Source of the DNA: Streptomyces sp. NBC_01478
GTDB lineage: Bacteria; Actinomycetota; Actinomycetes; Streptomycetales; Streptomycetaceae
Reading direction: 5' to 3'
DNA length: 64,000 nucleotides
NCBI RefSeq assembly: GCF_036227225.1
Contig: NZ_CP109444.1
Coordinates: forward strand, 10,893,501 to 10,957,500
The notes under the pieces were generated by a model. That model ran no database searches, was not told where the DNA came from, and was given only the letters and a program-made list of their open reading frames with translations. Position numbers and translations under genes: made by a program. Below are positions 18,548 to 26,802 of the stretch, in pieces; positions within the stretch are counted from its first letter, which is position 1; the number at the start of each line of letters is the position of its first letter.

Positions 18548-21280
18548 TCACAACGCCTGTTCGGCCCAGATGACCTTGCCCGCCGGTGTGTACCGGGTGC
18601 CCCAGCGCTCGGAGAGCTGAGCCACCAGGAACAGACCCCGGCCGCCCTCGTCCGTCATCGCCGCGTACCGCAGATGGGGTGAGGTGGTGCTGCCGTCGTA
18701 CACCTCGCAGATCAGGGTGCGGTCGCGCAACAGCCGTACACGGACGGGGTCGTTGCCGTAGCGGATCGCGTTGGTGACCAGTTCGCTGAGGATGAGTTCG
18801 GTGGTGAACGTCAGCTCGTCCAGGCCCCAGTGGGTGAGCTGGCGGGTGACCGAGGCGCGCATGTCGGAGACGGCCGCCGGGTCGGACGGGACGCGCCACT
18901 CGGCGATGCGGTCGGCGCCGAGCGCCCGGGTGCGGGCGACGATCAGGGCGATGTCGTCGCTCGGCCGCACCGACAACTCCGAGTCGAGGACGGCCCGGCA
19001 GGTGTCCTCGGGCGAGTCGCCGGAGTCGGTGAGCGCGGTGCGCAGCAGTTCCAGGCCGACGTCGATGTCGCGTTCCCTGTCCTCGACCAGGCCGTCCGTG
19101 TAGAGGACCAGCCGGCTGCCCTCGGCCAGCTCCAACTCGGCCGTCTCGAAAGGGAGTCCGCCGAGACCGAGCGGGGGACCGGCGGGAACCTCGGGGAACT
19201 CGACGGTGCCGTCCGGGCGGATCAGCGCCGGTGGCGGATGGCCGGCGCGGGCGACCGTGCAGCGCAGGGTCACCGGGTCGTAGATCGCGTACAGACAGGT
19301 CGCGCCGGTGACCGGGGCCACGCTGTCCTCGGTCGTCTCGTCCTGGTCGATCCGGCCGACCAACTCGTCCAGCAGACCGAGGAGTTCGTCCGGCGGCAGA
19401 TCCAGCGCGGAGAAGTTGTGGACCGCCGTGCGCAGTCGCCCCATCGTGGCCGCCGCGTGCAGGCCGTGTCCCACGACATCGCCCACGACCAGCGCGACCC
19501 GGGCACCGGACAACGGCAGCACGTCGAACCAGTCGCCGCCGACCCCGGACTTCGCGGGGAGATAGCGGTAGGCGACGTCGAGGGCGGTCTGCGCGGGCAG
19601 CCTGCGGGGCAGCAGACTGCGCTGGAGGGTCACCGCCATGCCGTGCTCGCGGGTGTAGCGGCGGGAGTTGTCGATGGACACGGCCGCGCGGGCGACCAGC
19701 TCCTCCGCGAGGGCCAGCTCCTCCACGTCGAAGGGGTCCGGCTTGTCGGAGCGCCAGAAGTTGACCACGCCGAGGATGAGGGCCCCGGCCCGCAGCGGCA
19801 CGGTGATCAGCGAGTGGATGCCGTACTCGACGACCTGCGCGGTGCGCTCGGGGTCCTGGGTGAGCCAGCCGGGGGCGTCGCTCAGCCAGGGTTCGACGAC
19901 GGCCTCGCCGCTGTCGAGACTGCGCGCCTGCGGGGAGGACGCCACGAACTGGATCTGCTTGCCCACCGGATAGAGCGGCGCGTCGTCCCGGACCCCGCTG
20001 TACGCCGTGCGCCGCAACTCGGTTCCGGCCTGCGGTTCCTCGCCGCTCAGGACGGCGTCGTAGAGGTCGACCGTGACGAAGTCCGCGAAGCGGGGGACGG
20101 CCAGTTCGGCGAGTTCCTCGGCGGTGCGGGTGACGTCCAGGCTGGTGCCGATGCCCACTCCGGCGTCGTAGAGCATGTTGAGGCGTTCGCGGGCCACCTC
20201 GGCGCGGCCGGAGAGGGCGCGCAGTTCGGTGGAGTCACGGAGCGTGGTGACGCTGCCGGGCGGGCCGCCCTCCAGGTCGGTGGGGCGCTGGTTGACGGCG
20301 AGGAGCCGGCCGCCGACGCGGTGCACCTCGTCCGTCGCGACCCGCGCGGAGGCCAGCAGGGCGGTCATGTCGGCGTCGAGTCCGAGGTCGAGGACCAGGT
20401 GTCCCTCGGCGTTCTCGGGCAGGTCGAGCAGATGGCGCGCCTCGTCGTTGGCGAGCAGCAGCCGGCCCTCGCCGCCGACGATGATCACGCCTTCCCGGAC
20501 GGCGTGCAGCACCGCGTCGTGGTGCTCGTACATCCGGGTCATCTCGTGCGGGCCCAGACCGTGCGTCTGGTGCTGGAGGCGTCTGCTGACCAGGCCCGTG
20601 CCCCCGAGGGCGAGGACGAGCGCCACGCCGGCGGCGATCATCAGGAGCGGCAACTGCTGGTCGGCGGCGCCGCCGACGTTCGCCTTCGTCACCCCGGCCG
20701 ACACCAGGCCGACGACCTTCCCGCCCGTGCCGTGGACCGGAACCACGGCCTGCACCAGCGGCCCGATGGTTCCGGTGATCTCCTCGGTGACGACGTGCCC
20801 GGCCAGCGCGGGGGCGATGTCCCCGACGAACTTCTTGCCGATGCGGTCCGGTTTGGGGTGGGTGTAGCGGATCCCGTCGGTGTTCATCACCACGATGAAG
20901 TCGACTTTGGACGCCTTGCGCGCGGCCTCGGCGCTCGGCTGCAAAATCGCCGTGGGGTCCGCGCTGCGCAGGGCCGCGACCGTGCCGGGCGCGTTGGCGA
21001 ATGTCTCGGCGACGGCCACCGACCGGTTGCGGGCCTCCTGCGTGCTGTCGTGCCGCACCTGGAGGACCTGCGCCACCACGGCCGACACGACCAGCAGCAG
21101 CACGATCACCACCTGCAGCATGAACACCTGCCCGGCGACGCTGCGGCCGCCCAGCTTCCCGCTCAGCGGGGTCCGCCGGTGTTCGCGCGCCCGACGGGCA
21201 CGGTCGTACGGGCGCTGCGCGCGCAGACCGTCGTGGCGGTGGGTCGACCGGGCCCCGGGCCGACCCGTCAGGCGGACCAT
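18548..21280 (-). CDS. Membrane SpoIIE-family phosphatase with Cache, PAS, GAF and ATPase domains
   Basis: The product is 910 aa. The order is: basic cytoplasmic N terminus; membrane helix at about 52-75; extracytoplasmic CitA-like sensor (about 80-205); second helix at about 208-230; PAS (about 255-345, VREGVIIVGGEGRLLLAN); GAF (about 375-535); SpoIIE PP2C phosphatase with GGDWFDVLPL and VGDVVGHG (about 560-760); and an RsbW-like ATPase with N box ELVTNAIRYG and G box DEGGRGLFLV (about 800-905). One chain thus holds sensor, phosphatase and kinase-type domains of partner-switching control. The ATG has no clear ribosome site. It is the second gene of a pair, 76 bases behind the other SpoIIE gene. 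Confidence 0.88.
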   Translation of the reverse strand: MVRLTGRPGARSTHRHDGLRAQRPYDRARRAREHRRTPLSGKLGGRSVAGQVFMLQVVIVLLLVVSAVVAQVLQVRHDSTQEARNRSVAVAETFANAPGTVAALRSADPTAILQPSAEAARKASKVDFIVVMNTDGIRYTHPKPDRIGKKFVGDIAPALAGHVVTEEITGTIGPLVQAVVPVHGTGGKVVGLVSAGVTKANVGGAADQQLPLLMIAAGVALVLALGGTGLVSRRLQHQTHGLGPHEMTRMYEHHDAVLHAVREGVIIVGGEGRLLLANDEARHLLDLPENAEGHLVLDLGLDADMTALLASARVATDEVHRVGGRLLAVNQRPTDLEGGPPGSVTTLRDSTELRALSGRAEVARERLNMLYDAGVGIGTSLDVTRTAEELAELAVPRFADFVTVDLYDAVLSGEEPQAGTELRRTAYSGVRDDAPLYPVGKQIQFVASSPQARSLDSGEAVVEPWLSDAPGWLTQDPERTAQVVEYGIHSLITVPLRAGALILGVVNFWRSDKPDPFDVEELALAEELVARAAVSIDNSRRYTREHGMAVTLQRSLLPRRLPAQTALDVAYRYLPAKSGVGGDWFDVLPLSGARVALVVGDVVGHGLHAAATMGRLRTAVHNFSALDLPPDELLGLLDELVGRIDQDETTEDSVAPVTGATCLYAIYDPVTLRCTVARAGHPPPALIRPDGTVEFPEVPAGPPLGLGGLPFETAELELAEGSRLVLYTDGLVEDRERDIDVGLELLRTALTDSGDSPEDTCRAVLDSELSVRPSDDIALIVARTRALGADRIAEWRVPSDPAAVSDMRASVTRQLTHWGLDELTFTTELILSELVTNAIRYGNDPVRVRLLRDRTLICEVYDGSTTSPHLRYAAMTDEGGRGLFLVAQLSERWGTRYTPAGKVIWAEQAL

Positions 21281-21356
21281 AGGCCCATGTCTACACTGCC
21301 CGACCTCAGGAGGCGAGGGGCGTCACGCCCGGTGACAGGCCGGGGCCGAAGCGGGA

Positions 21357-23900
21357 TCAAGGGTGCCTGCCGGGCTTGGCGCGCCGGGCCGCGAGCAGCA
21401 GCGCGATGTCGTCGGGGCGGTCGGCCGCGTGCCGGGCCGCCGTGGTAAGCCGGTCGGCGACACCGGCGAGCGAACGCCCGCCCGGCCGCGCGGCGGGCCC
21501 GCCCGCTTTCGCCAGGGCGACGCGCAGGGCGGCGATGCCGTCGTCGATGTCGACACCGGGCCGCTCCACCAGACCGTCCGTGTAGAGCGCGAGGATGGAA
21601 TCGGGCTCCAGGTGGAGCTCCGCGACCGGGTACTGGGCGTGCGGGTCCACCCCGAGCACGACGCCTCCCGGTATGTCCCAGACGCGGGTGCGGCCGTCCG
21701 GGGTACGGATCAGCGGCGGCGGATGCCCCGCCCGGGCGACCCGGACCAGCCCGCTCGCCGGGTCGAGCCGGAGATAGCAGCAGCTCGCGAACTGGCCGGG
21801 GTCGAGGTCGATGAGGAGATGGTTGGTGCCGCTCATCACCTCGTCGGGCGGCCGGTCGCCGAGCGCGAACGCCCTTACCGCGGTGCGCAGTTGACCCATC
21901 GTGGCGGCGGCCTGGACACCGTGCCCCTGGACGTCGCCGATGACCAGGGCGAGTCCGTCTCCGGCCTCGACGACGTCGTACCAGTCACCGCCCACCTCCA
22001 TGCCCTGGGTGCCCGGCAGATAGCGCCCGGCGGTCTCCACCTGCGGGTGCGAGGAGAGCCGGCGGGGGAGGAGCGCCTGCTGGAGACCGCGGGCGAGGGC
22101 GGCCTCGGAGTCGTAGCGCTGGGCCTTCTCCATCGCGTGGGCGATCAGTCCGGCGAGGGCGGTGAGCACCGCGCGCTCCTCGGAGCTGAAGCTGCGGGAC
22201 CGGTCGAAGCCCAGGATGGCCGAGCCGACCGGACGGCCGGACGCGATCAGCGGCAGGAACGCGCGGGCGCCCACCTCCGCGTCCAGGGGGATGCCCGGGT
22301 AGGCGTCCGACAGTTGCTGCATGGAGTCGAAGAAGAGCGGGCGTCCGCTGGTGAGGGTCTCCACCCCGGGCAGCCGGGTGTCGAGCCCGACCCCGTCGAA
22401 CGGGGCGAGGAAACCCTGCGGGAAGCCGGTCTCCCAGGCCAGGTACAGATGCCGGTCCTGGAGCAGATAGATCGCGAGCCGCCGGCCGCCGAACGCGGGC
22501 AGCAGCTCCTTCATGACGACCGCGGACACCTGGCGGGCGGTGACCGCCTCCGTCAGCGCGATGGCGAGCACGATCGGCCGGTACAGCGGGGCCAACGAGG
22601 TGACGCCGTTGCCCGCGGCGCCGTCCCCCTCGGGATGCACGGGCACCAGCGGCAGCGGCGGACCCGACACCCGGGACGACGGGGCGACCGTGCAGGTCAG
22701 ACCGTCCTGGCCGGGATGGACGGCCATCGCGAGCCAGTCGTTCTCGTAAGCCTCCCGCGGCTGTTCCTGCTCCTCCGGTCGCCGGACGTGGAAGTGCACC
22801 GGCCCAAGCGACAGCAGGGCGCCGCGCAGTTGGTCCTCGCAGCCGATCTGGTTCAGCCAGGGCACGCCCTCCCACAGCGGGCGGCCCAGCAGCTCCTCGC
22901 GCGGCCGGCCCAGGAGCTGGGCGGCGCGTGGATTGGCGTAGGTGACGAGCCCCAGCCGGTCCAGGCAGAAGACACCGTCCGGGAGCAGATCGGCCGCGCT
23001 GTCGCCGTTCGACGCGGGGCCGGGGTCGACGACGACACCGCTGACCCGGTACCCGCCGTTCGGCGGGAGCGGTCCCGTGGCGGGCGTCCACAGGTCCAGC
23101 AGCCGGACCGAGCCGTCCGCCGCCCGTACCCGCAGGGGAAGCGGCGGCGGCTTCCCGGCGGCCGTGGCCCGCAGCGCCGCCATGACCTGGTACGCGTCGC
23201 CCGGCGCCACGACGTCCGCGAGCGCCTGCGCGGTGCCGGCGAACTCCGCGGGCTTCACCCCGAGCAGGGCGTGCAGGGCACTGTCCCCGGTCACGAGGGC
23301 GGTCCCGGGATCCCAGGAGAACCGTGCCATACGGCGCTCAGGGCGGTGCGTGGCCGCCGCCTGGACGCACACGGCCTCGCCGTCCCAGGCGACGTACGGA
23401 CCGTCCTCGTCCTTGTGCTCGACCTCCAGCTCCGCCAGCGCCCTGCCCAGCTCCTCGGCCAGCCGGGTCATCCGGTCCAGGCCGGACAGCACCTCGGTGG
23501 CGTCCGAGGCGGAGGGCCGCAGCACGGTCAGCACGCCGTACGTCGTCGACCCGCCGATGACGGGGACGTACAGGGAACCGAACTGGAAGGGGAGGCTGGC
23601 CGCGAACTGGGGGTAGCGGCGCATGGTCTCGGTGGCGTTCGGCAGGACCACCTGGACGCCGAGCCGGTAGGCGTCGGCGACGGGGAACTTGCTGTCGGCG
23701 TGCAGTCGGCCCCAGGGGCGGAACAGCGGCCCGGGCAGCCCGGCCAGTACGGCGAGCCGCAGCAGTCCGGGCGTGCTCGACCGCAGGTAGACGCCCCCGG
23801 AGTGGCCGCCGGCCGCGTCGATCGCCTCCGTCGAGGCGTCGATGAGCAGCTCGGCGAGCCGTCCGGGCGTCCCCTTCTCGCGCTCGGCACTCCCAGTCAT
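21357..23900 (-). CDS. Cytoplasmic GAF-PAS-PAS-GAF SpoIIE-family phosphatase
   Basis: The product is 847 aa. It has a GAF domain at about 5-165, two PAS-like regions at about 190-290 and 305-415 (LLPDGVFCLDRLGLVTYANP), a second GAF at about 455-600, and a SpoIIE/PP2C catalytic domain at about 620-840 with GGDWYDVVEAGDGLALVIGD and QGHGVQAAATMGQLRTA. No membrane segment is seen. It would dephosphorylate an STAS anti-anti-sigma factor in response to small-molecule or redox signals. It is first of the tandem pair with the membrane SpoIIE protein. A 280-base stretch upstream holds no gene that I can support. Confidence 0.88.
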   Translation of the reverse strand: MTGSAEREKGTPGRLAELLIDASTEAIDAAGGHSGGVYLRSSTPGLLRLAVLAGLPGPLFRPWGRLHADSKFPVADAYRLGVQVVLPNATETMRRYPQFAASLPFQFGSLYVPVIGGSTTYGVLTVLRPSASDATEVLSGLDRMTRLAEELGRALAELEVEHKDEDGPYVAWDGEAVCVQAAATHRPERRMARFSWDPGTALVTGDSALHALLGVKPAEFAGTAQALADVVAPGDAYQVMAALRATAAGKPPPLPLRVRAADGSVRLLDLWTPATGPLPPNGGYRVSGVVVDPGPASNGDSAADLLPDGVFCLDRLGLVTYANPRAAQLLGRPREELLGRPLWEGVPWLNQIGCEDQLRGALLSLGPVHFHVRRPEEQEQPREAYENDWLAMAVHPGQDGLTCTVAPSSRVSGPPLPLVPVHPEGDGAAGNGVTSLAPLYRPIVLAIALTEAVTARQVSAVVMKELLPAFGGRRLAIYLLQDRHLYLAWETGFPQGFLAPFDGVGLDTRLPGVETLTSGRPLFFDSMQQLSDAYPGIPLDAEVGARAFLPLIASGRPVGSAILGFDRSRSFSSEERAVLTALAGLIAHAMEKAQRYDSEAALARGLQQALLPRRLSSHPQVETAGRYLPGTQGMEVGGDWYDVVEAGDGLALVIGDVQGHGVQAAATMGQLRTAVRAFALGDRPPDEVMSGTNHLLIDLDPGQFASCCYLRLDPASGLVRVARAGHPPPLIRTPDGRTRVWDIPGGVVLGVDPHAQYPVAELHLEPDSILALYTDGLVERPGVDIDDGIAALRVALAKAGGPAARPGGRSLAGVADRLTTAARHAADRPDDIALLLAARRAKPGRHP

Positions 23901-24144
23901 TGGGGCTCTACCTCGTCCCTGTGGCGCCGGGTGGGTGACACAGCAAGAATGCGCCAGGACGCGGCCCGGGTCACCTGGGCGGACGGGATGGGCTGGAGAG
24001 GCACGGGTATCGCCGGTCCGTCGGTGTCTGATGAAGTGATCAAGAGTGGCTCAAGGGTCGGTGTCGGGTATCGGGTGTCGTACGCCGGGTGCGGTGCGGT
24101 GTCATCGGTTGTCTCGTCGGCGGTGTCGTCGGGTGATGACGAAG

Positions 24145-24170
24145 GCCCCTCGGCGCGGGTGCCGAGGGGC
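24145..24170 (-). terminator. Hairpin terminator after the 88-residue orphan gene
   Basis: GCCCCTCGGC (24145-24154) pairs perfectly with GCCGAGGGGC (24161-24170) around a six-base loop. It lies 11 bases past the stop of the minus-strand gene at 24181, which supports that gene being real. Confidence 0.7.
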
Positions 24171-24180
24171 TTCTCGTGGG

Positions 24181-24447
24181 TCAGACGACGAAGGTACGCG
24201 GACGGGTGCGGACGCCGGATCTGCCGCTGGGTCTGCCGATGTCGCGCGGGAGGGTCCTGTTCGCGTGCTGCACGTCTGGCGTGTGCGATACGTCGAGGTC
24301 GGCGGTCCCCGCGGGGTCGGGGCGCCCGTGGCCGGTCGTCCGGAGCCCGGCGGACCTGTCGGTCGTCGCCGGGTCACGGTCGTGCGTCGTCCGGCCGGCA
24401 CGCTCGCGCAGGGCGAGCGTCCTCCCGGCGGACTGAGGTGTGGCCAT
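24181..24447 (-). CDS. Arginine-rich 88-residue orphan protein
   Basis: The product is 88 aa; I do not recognise a family. It begins MATPQSAGRTLALRER and ends GVRTRPRTFVV. It is rich in Arg, Thr, Asp and Pro, has no cysteine or membrane helix, and is probably disordered. Third positions are about 85-90% G/C. AAAGGG lies about ten bases before the ATG, and a textbook hairpin follows the stop; together these favour a real gene. Its neighbours give no clear function. A ribosomally made peptide precursor or a small regulatory protein are possible but unsupported. Confidence 0.5.
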   Translation of the reverse strand: MATPQSAGRTLALRERAGRTTHDRDPATTDRSAGLRTTGHGRPDPAGTADLDVSHTPDVQHANRTLPRDIGRPSGRSGVRTRPRTFVV

Positions 24448-24560
24448 GGGACTGAGCCCTTTCGGAGCGACGCGATGGGCAGGCGGACAGGACGAGGGAG
24501 TTGAGGCCCGACCCGCGTCAACGATCGGTCCTCGACCCATGGCGTTCAGGATGGCGCAAA

Positions 24561-24931
24561 CTACGCCTCGCGCGGGGCGAATTCGATCTGTTGCCCGAGT
24601 CGGTAGTGACCGGCCGACCGCCGATTCACCGGCCACACACCGCGGACCAGCGCCCACAGCAGGGCGATCACACCGACCACGGCGGCCGTGTCGTCCGATA
24701 TGTCCAACGGCCGGTAGGTGTAGTCGAGTTCGTAGGCAGAGAAGCCATCAACATCCTGTCGGCCCAGCAGGCCCAGTACGGCGACCGGTACGGCGGCGGA
24801 GCCTCCGGCACGGGAGCCGCGGTGACTCCATCGCCCCCTCGGTGTGACCCGCCACGCGCCGACGCCCCCGCGCGGGAACCCGTACCGACCCCGCCCGTCC
24901 CGCCCGCGGCGCGATTGTTAGCCTCGGTCAT
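24561..24931 (-). pseudogene. Frameshifted small membrane protein
   Basis: An ATG at 24931 with AGGGGGAA upstream starts a Gly/Ala/Pro-rich stretch with strong G/C third-position bias that decays near 24750-24785. From there another frame takes over with coding character: DGFSAYELDYTYRPLDISDD, then a membrane helix (AVVGVIALLWALVRGVW), ending at a TAG at 24561. That second frame has no start codon of its own. The simplest reading is one small membrane protein broken by a frameshift or a sequencing error. It diverges from the P450 gene, 33 bases away. Confidence 0.5.
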
Positions 24932-24964
24932 GGCCAGTTTCCCCCTGCCCCGTCAAGGATCGCG

Positions 24965-26164
24965 ATGAGTACGGTCGCCGCCGCCTCCTTCCCGCTCGGT
25001 GCCGGGACCACGCTCGCCGAACTCGCCGAGGACCCGCACGCGCGACTGGCGCGGCTCCGTGAGAGCGAACCCGTGTCGTGGCTGCCCGAGTTGAATGGCT
25101 GGCTGGTCACCCGGCGGGACCTCGCGCTGAGCGTGATGCGGGACGCGGCGACCTTCACCGTGGACGACCCGCGCTTCTCCACCGCCCAGGTCGTCGGCCC
25201 GAGCATGCTGTCCCTCGACGGCGAACGGCACGCCCGCCACCGCGAGCCCTTCACCGCGCCCTTCCGGCCGCGCGAAGTACGCGACGGCTTCGCCTCGTTC
25301 ATCGAGCGCGAGACCGACCGGCTGGTCACCGCGCTGCGACCGGCGGGCGCCGGTGAACTGCGACGCGCCTTCGCGGGCCCGCTCGCGGTCGCCGTCGTGA
25401 CCGAGGCCCTCGGCCTGACCGGTACCACCCCGGACACGGTCCTCACCTGGTACGACGCGATCGTACGGTCGGTCTCGGACATCACGGCCGGCCATGAGGC
25501 GGGAGCCGCCGGCACCCAGGCGTACGCGGAGCTGCGCGCCTCCGTCGAGGCCACCGTCGCCGACCGGGGCGGAGCCTCACTCCTCGTTTCCGCCGCCGGA
25601 CAACTCACCGTGCCCGAAGTGGCCTCCAACGCCGCCGTGTTGATGTTCGGCGGCATCGAGACCACCGAGGCGATGATCACCAACGCGCTGCTGCACCTGC
25701 TCCGGCACCCCGACCAACTCGCCCTGGTCCAGGCCGACATGGGCCTGCTGGACGGCGCGATCGAGGAATCGCTGCGCCTCGAACCCGGTGCCGCCGTCGT
25801 GGACCGTTACGCCACGAGGGACACCGTCCTCGGCCCGGCCGCGATCCGTGCGGGCGACCTGGTCTCCGTGTCCCTCACCGGCGCCAACCGCGACCCGGCC
25901 GTCTTCCCGGACCCCGACCGCTTCGACGTCCGCCGCGAGAACGCACGCCTCCAACTCGCCTTCGCCCACGGCCCGCACTACTGCCTCGCCGCACACCTCG
26001 CCCGCCTGGAGACCCGCATCGCCCTCCAGCAGCTCCTCGGCCGCCTTCCGGCCCTGCGCCTCGACCCGGACCACCCGACCGCCCCGCACGGCCTGGTCTT
26101 CCGCAAGCCGCCGACGCTGCCCGTGCTGTGGGACGCCGAGACGACCTCGCGCGAGGGGTTGTGA
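24965..26164 (+). CDS. Cytochrome P450
   Basis: The product is 399 aa, the usual length of a soluble bacterial P450. Visible landmarks are an I-helix oxygen-binding segment MFGGIETTEA near residue 225, the K-helix ExxR (EESLR, near 267), and the heme loop FAHGPHYCLAAHLAR near residue 335 with the axial cysteine. The residue after CL is Ala where Gly is common. It would mono-oxygenate a small lipophilic molecule using a ferredoxin; no ferredoxin gene is adjacent. AAGGA precedes ATG 24965. It ends 22 bases from the convergent MarR gene. Confidence 0.9.
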   Translation: MSTVAAASFPLGAGTTLAELAEDPHARLARLRESEPVSWLPELNGWLVTRRDLALSVMRDAATFTVDDPRFSTAQVVGPSMLSLDGERHARHREPFTAPFRPREVRDGFASFIERETDRLVTALRPAGAGELRRAFAGPLAVAVVTEALGLTGTTPDTVLTWYDAIVRSVSDITAGHEAGAAGTQAYAELRASVEATVADRGGASLLVSAAGQLTVPEVASNAAVLMFGGIETTEAMITNALLHLLRHPDQLALVQADMGLLDGAIEESLRLEPGAAVVDRYATRDTVLGPAAIRAGDLVSVSLTGANRDPAVFPDPDRFDVRRENARLQLAFAHGPHYCLAAHLARLETRIALQQLLGRLPALRLDPDHPTAPHGLVFRKPPTLPVLWDAETTSREGL

Positions 26165-26185
26165 TGACGGTCCGTCAGGATCCTT

Positions 26186-26680
26186 TCAATCACGGCCCAC
26201 TTGGCGCTCCATGACCTCCACCAGGCGCCCCAGCGCACTCAGCACCTGATCCCGGTCCTCGCCCAGCCCCGCCAACAGCTCCACCTCGGCGGAGAGTTGG
26301 CGGGGGAACAGGTCGTCGACGGCCTTGGCCCCGGCCGGCGTGATGGTCACCAGGGCGGCACGCCGGTCCGCCGGGTTCGGCGTACGGGCGATGAAGCCGC
26401 GTTTCTCCAGCTTGCCCAGGGCCTTGCTGACACCCGCGCGGGACAGGCCGAGCCATTCGGCGAGCCGGCGGGCGATCACCGGCTCGGTGGCATGTCGCAG
26501 GGGGATCAGCATGTCGACCTCGGGGGCGGTGAGCGCGGCGCCCGCGTAGAGGGGCTCGACCGCCCGGTTCAGGAGCCCGGTGGCGTGCTTGAGCAGGCCG
26601 ATCAACTCCATGGGGGAGGTGTCGAGGCCGGGGTTGTGCTGGGTCCACTGCGCGCGGACGTCGGCGGGGGAAGGCGACAT
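26186..26680 (-). CDS. MarR-family transcriptional repressor
   Basis: The product is 164 aa. It has a winged-helix core: ALTAPEVDMLIPLRHATEP, recognition region RRLAEWLGLSRAGVSKALGK, wing NPADRRAALVTITPAGAKAV, flanked by dimerisation helices. MarR proteins usually repress an adjacent efflux gene and release DNA on binding a phenolic ligand. It diverges from a Bcr/CflA exporter, and a palindrome between them is the probable operator. ATG 26680 is chosen; an upstream extension to 26785 would run through 16-bp repeats and the operator itself. Confidence 0.88.
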   Translation of the reverse strand: MSPSPADVRAQWTQHNPGLDTSPMELIGLLKHATGLLNRAVEPLYAGAALTAPEVDMLIPLRHATEPVIARRLAEWLGLSRAGVSKALGKLEKRGFIARTPNPADRRAALVTITPAGAKAVDDLFPRQLSAEVELLAGLGEDRDQVLSALGRLVEVMERQVGRD

Positions 26681-26716
26681 GCGGCTCGTCTTCTCACTTT
26701 CCTGGAGCGGGACCGA

Positions 26717-26756
26717 GTGGATCCGTGGAGGCGTGGACCCGTGGAGGCGTGGATCC
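26717..26756. repeat. 2.5 copies of a 16-bp direct repeat
   Basis: The units are GTGGATCCGTGGAGGC (26717-26732) and GTGGACCCGTGGAGGC (26733-26748), then the first eight bases again. They lie in the leader of the marR gene between its ATG and the operator. Confidence 0.7.
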
Positions 26757-26770
26757 ACATCCATCATTGT

Positions 26771-26791
26771 TAACCGGTGAACCATCGGTTA
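26771..26791. promoter_or_regulatory. Palindromic operator between marR and the exporter
   Basis: TAACCG (26771-26776) and CGGTTA (26786-26791) form a perfect inverted repeat around a nine-base spacer. This spacing fits a MarR dimer. The site ends 11 bases before the exporter ATG, so binding would block its transcription. Confidence 0.5.
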
Positions 26792-26802
26792 CCGTTACGG
26801 TC

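Noticed and set aside
21363..24455. A 1030-codon open frame on the plus strand
   Set aside because: It is antisense to the SpoIIE phosphatase gene, with composition typical of shadow frames (Arg/Gly/Gln-rich) and no ribosome site.
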